Below, one piece after another: positions 44,912 through 59,300 of a stretch of 64,000 nucleotides of DNA (position 1 is its first letter; each line of letters begins with the position of its first letter). Source of the stretch: Hippopus hippopus (taxonomy: Eukaryota > Mollusca > Bivalvia > Cardiida > Cardiidae); assembly GCA_946811185.2 (NCBI GenBank), contig OX328096.1:65432845-65496844 (forward strand), in the 5' to 3' direction. The notes beneath the pieces were generated by a model. It searched no databases and was not told the DNA's origin. It was given only the letters and a program-made list of their open reading frames with translations. The position numbers were made by a program, and so were the translations under genes.

Positions 44912-46477
44912 CAAGAGCGGCAAATTGTCGCAAGATACGCCCATCCCACCGCCAGTTGTCGAGGGGGGATAATAATCGTAAAAGGCAGGTAGAGGAAAAT
45001 AGTAGTGCAGCAGAAATCATGTAAGTGGTTGAAATAGGCATGAATATCTCCTCTAATGTTAAGGAAACATGCATATAAAGTTTCAGGTCATTCCAACGTG
45101 AAAAAACAAAGTTATATTGTAGAGAAGCATGAAAAGCTGTAAAAAAAATAATGAATAGGGAGTAATTCCAAAAGGGCATTAGGTAAGGTTACGGCTCCAG
45201 TGCATTGCACTTTTCGTAACTGCAACAAACATGTTTACCAAGTCTCAAGTCAATTTGACTTGAGGTGACAAAGTTCCGTTCCGGACAAGCAAGAAATACT
45301 GTAAAAATGAAGATCAAAGTGGAATTACTCAAAATCTGCGTTAGGTAGAGTTATTGTTCTTGCCCACTGTACTCCGTAATATTGCAACAAACATGCATAC
45401 CAAGTTTGAAGTCATTCTGACTTGAGATGACAAAGTTATATTCTGGACAACCACTAAATGCCATAAAAATGACAATCAAAGGGAAATAACTCAAAGACAG
45501 CACGAGGTAGAGTTATGGTTCTTTCGCACTGCACTCCGTATTATTGCAACAAACACAAATGCCAAGTTTCAAGCCAATCGGACTGGAGATGACAAAGTTA
45601 AGCTCCGGACAAAGAACTGGACTGTATAAATGAAGATCAAAGTGGAATTACTCAAAATCTGCGCGCTCTTCTTGCCCACTGTACTCCGTAATATTGCAAC
45701 AAGCATGCAAACCAAGTTTGAAGTTGTTCTGACTTGAGATGACAGTTATATTCCGGACAAGCACTAAATGCTGTGAAAATGACAAAGGGAAATAACTCAA
45801 AGACAGCACGAGGTAGAGTTACAATTCTTGCGCACTGCACTTCCAAATATTGCAACAAATAAGCATACCATATTTCAAGTCATTCCTACTTAAGATGAGA
45901 TAGTTATGCTCCGGACAAGCAAGAAATGCTATAAAAATGAAGATCTAAGGGGGAATAACTCAAAATTCATGCTAGGAAGAGTTATGGTTCTTGTACACTG
46001 CATTATGTAATTTTTCAACAATCATGCATACCAAATTTGAAGATGTTCAGACTAGAGATGACAAAGTTATATTCCGGACAAGCAGAAAATGCTGTAAAAA
46101 TGACAAAGGGAAATAACTCAAAGACAACACGAGGTAGAGTTATGGTTCTTTCGCACTGCACTCTGTATTATTGCGACAAACACAAATGCCAAGTTTCAAG
46201 TCAATCAGACTAGAGATGACAGTTATGCTCCGGACAAGCAGAAAATGCTGTAAAAATGACGATCAAAGGGAAATAACTCGGACAACACGAGGTAGAGTTA
46301 TGGTTCTTTCGCACTGCACTCCGTATTATTGCAACAAACACAAATGCAAAGTTTCAAGTCAATCGGACTGGAGATGACAAAATTATGCTCCAGACAAAGA
46401 ACTGGACGCCCCCCCGCTCGCCCGTATGCCATGGGTGATCCCATAATACGTCCCGTCTTTGATGGGTGTATAAAAAT
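44912..46477 (-). mobile_element. Pearl/HINE-like element, family C
   Basis: Minus-strand tail is GCGACAATTTGCCGC hairpin then TCTTGTT. The core has about eight units of roughly 155 bp (GGAAATAACTCAAAGACAGC and TTGCAACAAACA motifs) that alternate between two variants. The head TTTTTATACACCCATC differs from families A and B. Confidence 0.65.
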
Positions 46478-46887
46478 TGCCGTGGGGATATTTGCCTAGG
46501 GGGCAGTTTTTCAGGGGCAGTTTGCCTGATACCGTATCCTAAAAAGGTAGTGCATAAAACAACAAAAAAAGGAATGAATTCTTTGAAATTTTATTATCAG
46601 TTCTTAGACATATCTTCTTCAAGACATTTTACAACATATGTCAGGTACATAATCATCTCAGAGGGAATTTATCAATGCAAATGAGAACTCGAAGCCTATG
46701 GCCTTCCACTACTACATGGCCATGCAAAAAACCTCCCCAACGCTATGCTATATATCATTGTTATTTCTCAAAACTGATGCTGATTAACATGAAGCTGTAA
46801 AACTTGATGTCACTTCAAAAGAATACATTGAGAAAAGGAGAATATTTAGATAACCAGTTTTCTTTCCCTTTCCCAGGTTTCCAAATT

Positions 46888-47138
46888 GAGGGGTGAATGC
46901 AAAACTATTCCATCTGCGTTTTGGAATATTTTACAGGTGAGGGAAAAAACTTCTCATTTCTGTGAAAAGCATGGTTAGATCATCTTTTTTAGATATGTTG
47001 TGTTGAATTTATTTACACGATTCAACACAACATACTTAAAAAAGATGATCTAAGAATTCTTTTTCGAGAAATGAGAATTTTTTTCTCTCACCTGTAAAAT
47101 TTTCCAAAATGCGGATGGAATAGTTTCGCATTCACCCC
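46888..47138. repeat. Palindromic MITE-E, full-length
   Basis: GAGGGGTGAATGCAAAACTA and TTTCGCATTCACCCC ends; inner arms GATCATCTTTTTTAGATATG and its complement. Confidence 0.78.
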
Positions 47139-47351
47139 TAAAATGTAGTCTTCCTCAAGGTCATATTTGGAAAAGGCTTCTCTCATTTCTTTACAAATAC
47201 AATTTTAAATTTAGACAGCAATGACTTCAAGAAAGATGTCCAAAACCTTTTCTCCATTTAGTCTTCATGCCTCTGAAGTCTAGATGCCAATATAGATATA
47301 CACAGGAAACACAGAGTCCAACAACATTTGCTGTTTAACACAACATTGTCT

Positions 47352-47384
47352 TTACACTTGAATGTTCTTTAAGCTTCGAGTTAT
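47352..47384 (-). CDS. EIF3L: eIF3L probable terminal exon
   Basis: Acceptor TTTTTTAATTTCAG then [10 protein letters not shown] and TAA. It matches the position and pattern of the human terminal LNRTLKKMGQRP. Short and diverged, so this is the least certain exon; a MITE begins 23 bp before the acceptor in transcript direction. Confidence 0.6.
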   Translation of the reverse strand: MTRSLKNIQV

Positions 47385-50300
47385 CTGAAATTAAAAAACA
47401 AAACTCTTTTTTAGTCTTTACTGACAGACTTTTGAAAGACATTCTTGAAAAGAGGAGAAAATGCTGGTACCATGCATTTTCTCCTATTCTCTGTATCTCT
47501 GCAACTCTTTCAAGGACATAATGACTGAATTTAAGCCACAATAAGATTGTAGTATGCAAATGCTTTCAATATGGACTTGTCCAAAATGTTTTGATCTTGT
47601 ACTGAGTTATCTAGTTGCTTTACAAATGAGTACGAGGGCTGTCCCAAAATAGCGTGGACAACTTTTTATTTTCCGGAACCCGGCGTTTTTTTTTCATGAT
47701 ATTTTTACCGATCTTATTTTAATCATTTGCACATCTGAAGAAGAAATAGGGAGGTAGTTATATACAGTTGAGTCTATTTTACATGCAAATATTATTTACA
47801 GGGTACGTTTTGCGGCCCCACCTAAGATTTTATCAAAGGTTTTAACTGTGTGGTTACTTTAACCTTCAATATCAGAGGTTTTCGATAGAATTGCGCGAAA
47901 CTGAATAATGCACGTTGCCGTTATCAAATATGACGTCATTCCCGAAAAGAAACCATTCACGTGGCCTTATTTTGAAAAATTTCATAGCGAAAACACGAAT
48001 GGTAGCTTATTTGGAAAGAAGAAAAAATGTCGACGTCAAAGGAAATGGCGGCCCACCGAAATGTGATCGAATTTTGTGTTGACCTAAAAATGACACCGAC
48101 ACAGACGTTTAAACAGTTGCAAACTACGGAGAAGTATAAATCTGTTTCTCGCTCGCTCGTATTCAAATGGCACAAAAGATTTTTTGAAGGATGGAGAGAG
48201 GCAAAATGTGTGGAGTCGGCTAGACCAAAAGAAATAGACAGCCGTATAGTAGACAGCCTCAGGAACGTCATCGAAGGGGATCGGCGAATGGCTGTGCGAG
48301 AGATTGCGGAAACTGTCGGAATCAGCAAGTCATCTGTTCACAGGATTTTACGTGAGACACTAAACATGTTGAGAGTCTGTGCAAGATGGGTGCCTCGCTT
48401 GCTTACTGCAGATGAAAAGGAAAGACGTGTATATGTTTCTAGGTGCTTTTTGAGACGGTATGCGAGAGATCGGGACTTTTTGAACAAGATTATCACAGTC
48501 GACGAAACATGGCTTCATTATTATGATCCCGAAAGCAAGCAACAATCAAGTGTATGGAAACACCCAGATTCCCCACTTCCAAAAAAGGCCAAGGTAGTTA
48601 AATCCATGGGCAAGCATATGTTCATCGTGTTCATAGACAGACAGGGCGTTCTTCTTTGCCACGCTGTACCACTGGGTCAGACGGTAAACTCCACATATTA
48701 CACAAAGGTAAAGTTTATTAATCTGTCCACACTTTATACTTATTTCCATTTCATTCATGAACGGAAACCGCTTCTAAATAACTTGTTCATTCAAACTATT
48801 TTTAAATCAAAATTATTGTTTACATAGTGTCCGCAGTTTGAGCTCGTTTTTACTTTCAGGTCATCAGACGAGACCTCATGCGTGCAATTCGAAAAAAGCA
48901 ACCGGGGCTTATTTACAACTTAGAAAATATTATCTTCCACCAGGATAACGCTCCGTGCCACACTTCTAAACACACACTATTGGAACTGGATCTTTTGGGT
49001 TTTCAAAGACTTGAGCATGCCCCTTATAGTCCTGACCTAGCCCCGCTAGATTTTGCCGTCTTTCATTATCTTAAGTCACAGTTACAAAGACATAGGTTTG
49101 AAAACTTACATGAGCTTAAACAAGAAACAATTAGAGTGTTTCGCGGACTACAGACCAGCTGGTTTACCAACGTATACGACAAGTGGGTTGTGCGGCACCA
49201 AAAATGCATCGATCACCACGGCGAGTATTTCGAAAAGGAGTAACGCTAATGACGTTGACGTCTTAATTATTATGAAAGTGTGGGCCGGGGTTATATGATT
49301 GGTGCAAATTAAACTTCTCTGTGCTAATTATATTTTAAGCTAGAACGTTGAAATTTCACATAGTCCGTCATAAATCCTGTGTTCATATGCTCTTAAGAGC
49401 GTTTGTCTCTAATGTTATAATAAACAATTTTATTAGAAGAGTCCACGCTATTTTGGGACAGCCCTCGTATAGTTTCACAGTCTGACAGAAAACTTATTAG
49501 AACATTATGGAAAAAGTAGCTGTTGCTAGTTATGAGCAATTACTTCTTTCTCCTGACTTTTCAATATCGGGGTTCATGAAAGTATTCAATGACAAAATTT
49601 AAGCACTTTTTAAGCACATCTGAACTCTTTACCAAATGACAAAATTTTGGACTGGACTGAATTAAAAGCATTTGCAGACGACAAATTAAACATTGTTAGA
49701 ATGACGATAATCTGCCTTTGATATGGTAGAAAACATTGTGGAAAAAGGAGAAAATGCTAATTACCAGCATTTTCTCCTCTTCCCACAATGTTTTCAAAAG
49801 CTTTCTTCTTCAGGGTCATTAAAACTCAGGATTGTGTGGTAAAGTGTTAGGCACATTCTCCCATTTTTCAAGCACTTTTTGTTGTACATGTATCACTGCA
49901 CCAGTGACTAAAAAACTTAAAATAAGTTATGGCATTGAAACTTTATGTTTGACTCCTACATAACATATACAACTATATGAAAGACAAGAAGGCCTTACCT
50001 CCACTCTCCCCATCTAATTTGTAGGATGTTATATATTTTCATTTCATAAAACAACCAAAGTTTTTTCCTCATTATCAACTTTAAAACCTGTCATTTTACA
50101 CAAGATAAAACACCTTTATCACATTTCAGAAATGACTCACCAGTTTGATTAGCTGTGATAATTAGAGCCGCATGCATCCTTCTTCAGAATTAATATGGAT
50201 TGTGTTTATTAAAGCTCACATTTCTGCCCCAAGCTTATTTATAAGTTGCCATTAGCCGAATTTACAACCAAGTCTTAGATTTCCATATCATGCATGACAA

Positions 50301-53300
50301 CTGCAATGCGTTAAACACAACCAATAAAATGAAAATGGACGGCGCTTAATAAATGCTCATGTGTATACAAACATGATCCAGAATAAGCCTACCTCCTCAA
50401 ATTTATGGATCTGTCTGATAAAGAAGTCTCCATATCTGCGTGCAACTTTAGTGTCCGCTATATGTACCATGTCCTGTGAATCAAAATATTAGACATTTTA
50501 GAAACAAAGATCTATACGTTGGGATGTACCAAGGGCTTTCAATCAAGAATACACACCATTACAAGGAAATTCTGGTAGTATGCTCCCAAGAGCACCGCAA
50601 GAAGGTGCCAATGCTCAGCTGCAGTTGGGTTTGATAATAGATTGATTTTCAGCAGAAATACAAGTCTAAAAGGGGCATAACTATGTCAAAAATATTTTTG
50701 TCAAAAAATTTAAGTTGGGAAAAAGGTGCATATCTGTGTCAAAATATTTTGATGGTAGCTTGCCCTTGTTGTATGGGTCCCCCTTTTGATAGCTAACAAT
50801 AAGTCCAAATATGAAGTAAAAATCTCCAGTAATGACAGAGACTTCATAAAATGTCATAATTTTAGCATGAATAATTGTGTGAAAAAATGTAACTATAATT
50901 GTGTCAAAATACTTTGATGGTTACCTACTCTTTTTGTATACGTTCCCTTTTCATAGCTAACAGGTAGTCTGAGTTTGAAGTAAATATCATCAGTACTGAC
51001 ACAGACACTGTAAAATGTCAAAGTTTTTGCACAATAACACAGACAACCACAGGGCAATGACAAAACCTAAACAGAGTATGGTATGCAAGTCCAGAAATAT
51101 GACCCAAATAATTCCAATATCATGGTTGCTTGAGTCTGTAGTGTTTTAGGAAAGCAGATCAAAGATAAAACTGCACATTTGTGCAATCTGATCTTCTGGT
51201 AACCAGCATTTTCCCCTTTTCCCACAATGTTTTCAAAAGCCTTCTCCTTCATGGTTGTTAAAAGTGGGGATTGTCTAGTAAAGATTTACACCCTGACTAC
51301 CTTGTCGATATAAAAGTCCACCTCTGATGCTGACTGAAACTCTCCCTCCAACCCACTGGTGCCTTTTGTCCATACAACATTCTTCATCTTATGCTGCAAA
51401 TATGCCAGAGATAATTGATTGAACTTGTAAATAATACCATTTAACCCTTCACCAAACAACCCCAAGTTTTAATAACCCTGATGAAGAACACTTTTGGAAA
51501 CATTGTAGGAAAAGAAAGAAAATGCTGTTAACCAGCATTTTCTTCTTTTTCCACAATGTTTTCTAGCCTTTCTACACTACATTTCAGCCACACTGAATTT
51601 GTAGGCTGTAAAAGTCTAAGACATTGACATCTGGGTCTGTGTTCACCGACCATTCTTAATTGCATACTTAGTCTAACACTAGATTTAACAAGCAATTTCA
51701 CTGAAATGATATCCCCCGCCGAAAAAGACCTTTTCAAAAGTTTACGCGACCACGTAACTCAAAATCGCTCCCAGTCGACCATTTTGCATCGAATAAAAAA
51801 AACAAAGTATATCAGCGGAATAGGTTATTGTACACACGTATAAAGTTTTACGAAATTCTGTCCAATGGTATTGGAGATATTGTCCTGGATGGACACACGG
51901 ACAACGCTAAAACTATATCCCTCCGCCTTCGGCAGGGGATAAAAAGTAACACAACTTTTGGTTGGCTAATCCAGAATAGTTTAGCCAATCAATGTTGTGT
52001 TACTTTCAAATTTTGAAAATTCTTGAGAATGAGACTGGAAATTCTCTTCAGCATGGTTGATGAATATGGAACACTACCTAGTCCATGGATTCATGTTCAA
52101 GTGCTATATCAAATACTTACAGGTGGAGGATAGCAACATTCATAATGTTTTATAGCCATACACATTTCTCTTTTGTTTTTTCTTGCACTGAAGAATGATA
52201 TTTTACTACTTTCAATAATGATGTACTTGCATTTCATTTCTACAAGAGTTCATTACCTTTATGCAAGTGGCAAGGTTCAAGATTAGACTACACAATACAT
52301 GCAGTCTGATCCTGAATCTCCACTGTCTGTTACCTGAAAACTTATCTATGAGGTTCATTTGCAATGCAAACATTACTTTTTGACAAAGAAAAGGTAGCAT
52401 TTATTCATTAGGCAGCCAATGAGTAACATCTTCTGTGGATAAGAAATTTATTTTCATCATTTTGCATCTGCCCAATCGACCCATGGCGGCCTGCACAGTC
52501 CACTAAGGCTGACATGGGTCAATTTCTACATGACAATGGACCAATCTACCTCATGATTCAGTCAGTTATTAGACAGAATGGATTTTAAGGATCAAGAATT
52601 ATGTGATAACTTGCTTGGTACAATGTATTACAAAGATGCATTAAACCCCCTTTTGCCAGAGCATGGCTCAATTATCTTTATTGTATGATGATATCCTTAC
52701 CTTGAAGCACATTAAGTGTGTCTTCAGATCATCCTCATGCTGAAAATAAACAGACAAAATGCCATTATTGTACATGTCACTTCTTTACCCTTACGAGACA
52801 ATCCTGTGTTAACACCGTGTTTTAACCCTTTACCACACAAAATAATTTCACAAGATCAATTTTGAAAGCAATTGCCAATAAATCAGCTGTGGATTAAATT
52901 TTAGGATTTATATTTGAAAGGTTAGAAAACATTTTGAGAATAGGAGAAAATACTGGTTACCAACATTTCCTCCTTTTCCCAGATGTTTCAATGTTTTCAA
53001 AAGCCCTCTGCCTCAGGGTCATTAAACTACCCTTATTTTTTGTGTAATACAGCCATTACAAATTTTTTTTTCTCACACATGTTTCAGATTAGCAAACGAA
53101 GCCTTATTTTGTCACTGCTCTGTAATACCTAATATTTCTTAAACATTCCTGACCTGGTTTTCTCTGTGACATTAACTGCCAAATTGATGAGTGATTGTTA
53201 TTGTCCTCTAGATTCAAAACCAAATCATTATATGCAAGTTTCTTTTTTTTTTGTCACTGATAATACAAACCTGTCAAAGACACAAATAGACTTCATATAA

Positions 53301-56300
53301 ATTTAACTGCACAATCATGTATATGTGGGCTTATATTTCAACACACCGTGAACTAAAATTCTTAAATACAGTTTTTTTAAACTAAGATATAAGAAGAAAA
53401 ACTAAGCACTCACCATGTCCATGAATATTGCCAGTTTGAAGATTGGTAAAGTTGTGTAGAGCTTCAGGTAACTGAAATAGTGTGTGTAATTCTTTAATTC
53501 TTCACGAAACAACAAATTTTAGACATGCCTCATTTGAAAGCATTTGCAGACTACACATGAAATATGGCTCAAACGATGATTTGTCTTTGAAAGGGTAGTA
53601 AATATTGTGTTAAAAGGACAAAATGCTGGTTACCAGTATTTTCATCTTTTCCCACAATGTTTTCAAAAGGCTTTCTTTCAGGGTCGTAAAAACTCTGGAT
53701 TTTGTGGTAAAGGGTAAACTCTTTACCAACCAATCCCAGGTTTTGATGACCCCAAGGGAAAACTCTTAATAAATATTGTGGGAAAAGGAGAAAATACTAG
53801 AAACCAGTATTTTCTCCCATGCCCCCAATGTTTCATACCTTAACAGAGAATTTAAGCTCGTTTGTACTTATTTGGAATTTGTTATCCACAGATACACGGT
53901 GTTTAATCAGTGACCTATTGGAAATCTACTGATACACTGATAAATACTTAAATATACATCATCAATTAAACCTTTCAATACTAGTTTTTAAACCATTCCA
54001 TCTTGCTTCTATGAAATTATATTCATTCTAGTATCTTCATGCCAAATGCTGCCTGACAGTTGAAAAGTTGCACAGATTACGACAAATAGAAAATGCATTT
54101 CATATTCTTGAGACCTTCATATCACTGTTATCTCTTCCAGTTTTAAATTGAAGACAAATCCCTTGAGTTACTTATCCCTTACACCATATATATTGATTAT
54201 TTATCTATGTTTACACTGCTGACTAAATCTGAACCATTCTACACACCATCAATTTTTAACAGCTATCTGCCTGTAAAGTTGTATCTTTTACTCTTTACCC
54301 ACAATCCTGAGTTTTAACCATCTTGAGAAAGACACATTTTGAAAACATTGTAGTAGCCAGGTTTTCTCCTTTTCCTACAAAGTTTTCCACCCTATCAAGA
54401 GGAAATTCCATCATTTGAGCCAAGTTTGAAGAGTCATCTGCAAACGCTTTCAATCTGGACAAGTCTACATATTTGTCGTTTGATAAAAAGTTAAATCAAG
54501 ATCAAGATCATATTTTTTTTCTATCCTGCCTCTACACTGTCACCTTTGTAAAGATGGTCTTCTCTGAAATAACCTTAAAATTGCAATATTTGCTTAACTT
54601 TTTTTTTTATTGACACTGTCCATTCTGTTTAATCAGCACAAACATCATGTACCAGTAGTAAGAGTGGTAAGGTATTAGTGACTTTAAAGGCTCAATGGCA
54701 ATGGCCAAAAGTAAACAATGCAGGTGTTGAGCTGAAATTAAACTAAAATTATACCATTCAAAAGAATGGAAATTAATTTGAAGATAACAATCTGTTATTG
54801 TATGGAATGGCATAAGTGTTTTCCCTGGTTTTAAAATTCAGCTTTCTGCCAGCAACTAGCACTTCCACTGACTGTTATCTTTACAATTATTTCCATATTC
54901 TTAAATGGTATGATTTGATTTTGAATTCATTGTAACAACCACATTGTTTAATTTTGCCACTTCTGGGCTTTTAACTTTGCTTCACTAACCTCCTAATGGT
55001 AGGTATCAAAATCTGTTGTGTGACTTCATCTAGAAACACTTTACACTGCAGCATGTAAGGTTCCTGTAACAGAAACAATTTATTCCAGCTATGCTCTGCC
55101 AATAAGGGGTTTAATGCATCTCAGTGATGCATTTTACCAAGCAGTCATCACATAATGATGGATCCATAACATCAATTTTTTGTAACAACCGACTGAATCC
55201 TGTGGTAGACTGGTCCTTAGACAAGCAAAAGGTTTCAACCCATGTAAGCCTGTGCTGACTGCACAGGCTGACATGGATCAATACTTTTTGCAGATGCCTT
55301 TAACCCCTTTTCACAGAGCATGGCTCATTTCCTTGAAAAGTATTGGTTTCAATCAAAACAGTATTTTTTTACCTCAACTTTGATCTTTATACGCACATGT
55401 AACATTTATACAAGTTTTAATTAGAATAGATACAAGATGATGCAAAGTGTCACTCAATATATAGTCTGCTAATAAATTTTCTTTTTCACACTTTTTCCCC
55501 CTTTAAGGAAATTACTATATTAGTTGTAAGGTCAGGTGGCAGGGGACTTGGAAACTTGTTCACGGCTGTGGTGAATAATGTCGCCCCGAGCCGAACTCGG
55601 GGCGACATTATTCACCACAGCTGTGAACAAGTTTCCAAGTCCCCTGCCACTTGACTGTACAACGAATTTATTATACTGCAAAGTTTTACCATTCCAGCGT
55701 GTGTTAAGTGAATTTTACCTGTTTTTTGGGTTTCAAAAATTGAGTACGCTGACGAAGTAGAATTTCCCTTCTGAGTGCCCCAATTCAATGAAAACTGACG
55801 TCACTGGGAACTGACATCACTGAAACCTTGGTAAAACGTGCAGTTTAGTGCATAATCTTGATGTTAATCTTGGTCGACACCGCCATTTTGGATGTTGTGT
55901 TGATAGTGTAGTCATGTATACGGGGCTCCCGAAAGGGAAACTGCTTTTACGTTGCTTTTGCCAGTGTACATGATATAAATGTTCGGGGCATATTATCCAA
56001 TCAGATCATGAGAAATTTCTATGCAGTATAATAAAAAAATATGTACCAACTAAATGACAACAGTATTTAGAGTGTGTTTTGCATGATATATCCTATTACA
56101 AAAGCAATTAGGATAAAAGTAACTAGTTCAATGACCACCTCATCCTTTGTATGAAATATGGATTGGTCAAACTGCCAATATTTCCAACTAACAACCCAGT
56201 CACAAAGGTCTTCCAACCACTATAGTTTGACAGCTTAAGCTTTATCATACCTAGTTTGTGAAAGCAGATCTGTAAAGTAATACAACTCCATCATCTGTAA

Positions 56301-59300
56301 AGCAACATAACAATAAATTTATCATACATACCTTGTGAAAGCTCATCATCTGTACAGCATCGTAGTTTGGAGGTACTGGAGACAAAAATTTAGGACAAGC
56401 AAAGGCAAAGTTCTGTTCAAAGTCCTGAATGTCCCTGGGAAACAAACAAAAATAAACAGCTGATAGATTACGAAAAGTTACAATTCACCAATCACTGTAC
56501 AGCTGAGCAACATATCTTCAAACAAGATGTCCATGATGGCCCTTAGGTTGCTCACCTGAGCCTTTTTGACCAAAAATGATCCTCTCCAAATCTCTTCCGA
56601 AATATCGAGACAAAAATTCTTACAAACTTCCAAAATTAAACAAAATATAGAAGGACTTGGCAACTTTTCATCTAGTTTTAAAATTCAATTTTCTGTCAGC
56701 AACTATCACTTGGGCTAATTGTACATTATCTGATTGGAATTTTCACAATAATTTCCATTTTTTAAAATGTTATGATCCAAATTTATATGCACTTTTAGAC
56801 CTGTTTTTACCGCAAATGGGCCTTCAATATTACATTTTAAATGCACTTTTAGACCTATTTTTACCACAAATCGGCCTTTAATATTACATTAGTACAAGGC
56901 AAACATAATGGGAAAAGAAAATACAAGAGCACCACATGGGTGTGGCAACACTAGGCTGCGGTTGCCTTCAGAGAAATTTCTAAGCTGAAAATGGGGCAAA
57001 ACTGTGTCAAAAATATTTTGACAGTTACCTGCCCCTATTGTATGGGTTTCCCTTTTGATATTTAAAAACTAGTCGAAGTCTGAGGTATATATCTTCAGTG
57101 AGTACTGAGATATTATAAAAAGTCGAAGTTTTTGCACAATGACGCAGACCATGATGATGCCGGCGCTATGACATTATCTCTACCTTTTCTTCGACAATAA
57201 TCAAGCTAAATAAGTTAAACTAGAGGCCCTGAAGGGCCTGAAATCGCTCTACTGGCAGTGATTTTGCTTTTATGCTACCATACATTATGAATTCATGATG
57301 CAAAAGAAAAAAAATACAAAGATTAAAACAAGAAATGCTGACTTCATTGCGTAAACAAGAAATGGAAATTTTCAACTTGAAATGACTACTTTTCCCATAC
57401 TGTTTGTTGGATTTTTTTCAAAATACATAGGGTTCAAGCTATTGATGAGATAAACAAACTGTGCAAGTTTCACAAAAATCTGATAACAAATGCAGGCTTT
57501 ATCGCGTAAACAAGAAATGGAAATTTTCAACTTGAAATGGCTACTTTTCCCATACTGTTCGTTGGATTTTTTTCAAAATCAATAGGGTTGAAGCTATTGA
57601 TAAGATAAACAAACTGTGAAAGTTTCACAAAAATCTGATAACAAATGCAGGCTTTATCGCGTAAACAAGAAATGAAAATTTTCAACTTGAAATGGCTACT
57701 TTTCCCATACTGTTTATTACATTTTTTTCAAAATCAATAGGGTTGAAGCTATTGATGAGATAAACAAACTGTGCAAGTTTCACAAAAATCTGATAACAAA
57801 TGCAGACTTTATCGCGTAAACAAGAAATGAAAATTTTCAACTTGAAATGGCTACTTTTCCCATACTGTTTGTTGGATTTTTTTCAAAATACATAGGGTTC
57901 AAGCTATTGATGAGATAAACAAACCGTGCAAGTTTCACAAAAATCTGACCACAAGTGCAGACTTTATCGCGTAAACAAGAAATGAAAATTTTCAACTTGA
58001 AATGGCTACTTTTCCCATACTGTTTGTTAGATTTTTTTCAAAATCAACAGGGTTAAAGCTTTTGATGAGATAAACAAACTGTGCAAGTTTCACAAAAATC
58101 TGATAACAAATGCAGACTTTATCGCGTAAACAAGAAATGAAAATTTTCAACTTGAAATGGCTACTTTTCCCATACTGTTTGTTGGATTTTTTTCAAAATA
58201 CATAGGGTTCAAGCTATTGATGAGATAAACAAACTGTTTAAGTTTCACAAAAATCTGATAACAAATGCAGACTTTATCGCATAAACAAGAAATGAAAATT
58301 TTCAACTTGAAATGGCTACTTTTCCCATATTGTTTGTTGGATTTTTCTCAAAATCAATAGGGTTGAAGCTATTGATGAGATAAACAAACCGTGCAAGTTT
58401 CATGGAAATCTGACCACAAATGCACGCTTTATCACGTAAACAAGAAAAAGACTAACGGACAGACAGATGGACGCACGAACGGACGGACGGACGGACGGAC
58501 GGACGACTGAAACCTTGCCATGACATAAGCTCCCTTGGTTTTCAGCCAGTAGAGCTAAAAACAGTACCTACCCTTTTCCCATTCTCAACATTTTATCTGC
58601 AAACTTTTCCCTCAGTTGTGAGTGGACACTTTCATCTATCCTGATTGGGTGTAGAACTAAACAGATTGCCAGTAAAGTGTACATCTTGTCATTCATCTTT
58701 GTAATCTATCATAAATATAAAAACACGAAAAATGATATTCAGTGAGGCATGAAATTTCTACATTCAGACAAATTTAGCAGCAATATAACAGATAGACTGT
58801 GTTACTATACAACCTAAGTATGATGAGGGTTTGTAAACCAAGTAGATTAACTTATCAAAATTTTAGACCCATCAATATTGAAAGAATGTACAATTCGAAT
58901 GTTTTTCAAATAATAGTATTTGTCCTTGAATAAGGAGAAAACATTGTCGGAAAAGGAGAAAATGCTGGTTACCAGTAACAAGCCATTAAAACTCTGGATT
59001 GGTAAAGGATTAATACTGGACAACTCAGTAGATGCAGGCTCTGGCTGTTTACATCAATATTTCTAACTTCAGTGTAATTTTTAACTCTAAGACTTGCTAC
59101 CTGAATATCTGATGTTCAGCCAACTAGGTAAGACTAGATTCTGACAAAATCATACAGATTGGGCATAACTTGCAAACCTACCTGATCATACATCTGCACT
59201 CTTGTTTGAAACATCTGTTTGGTTCTCTGTATGTACAGAAGTATGTTAGAAAAAGTCCTTATTGCATCCTGGTACCGTCTCATCATCATATAGGCAAAGC

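Noticed and set aside
57220..58561. Possible CRISPR-like array (regular 155-bp repeats)
   Set aside because: Whole units repeat without unique spacers, in a eukaryotic intron; this is a satellite-type core of a mobile element.
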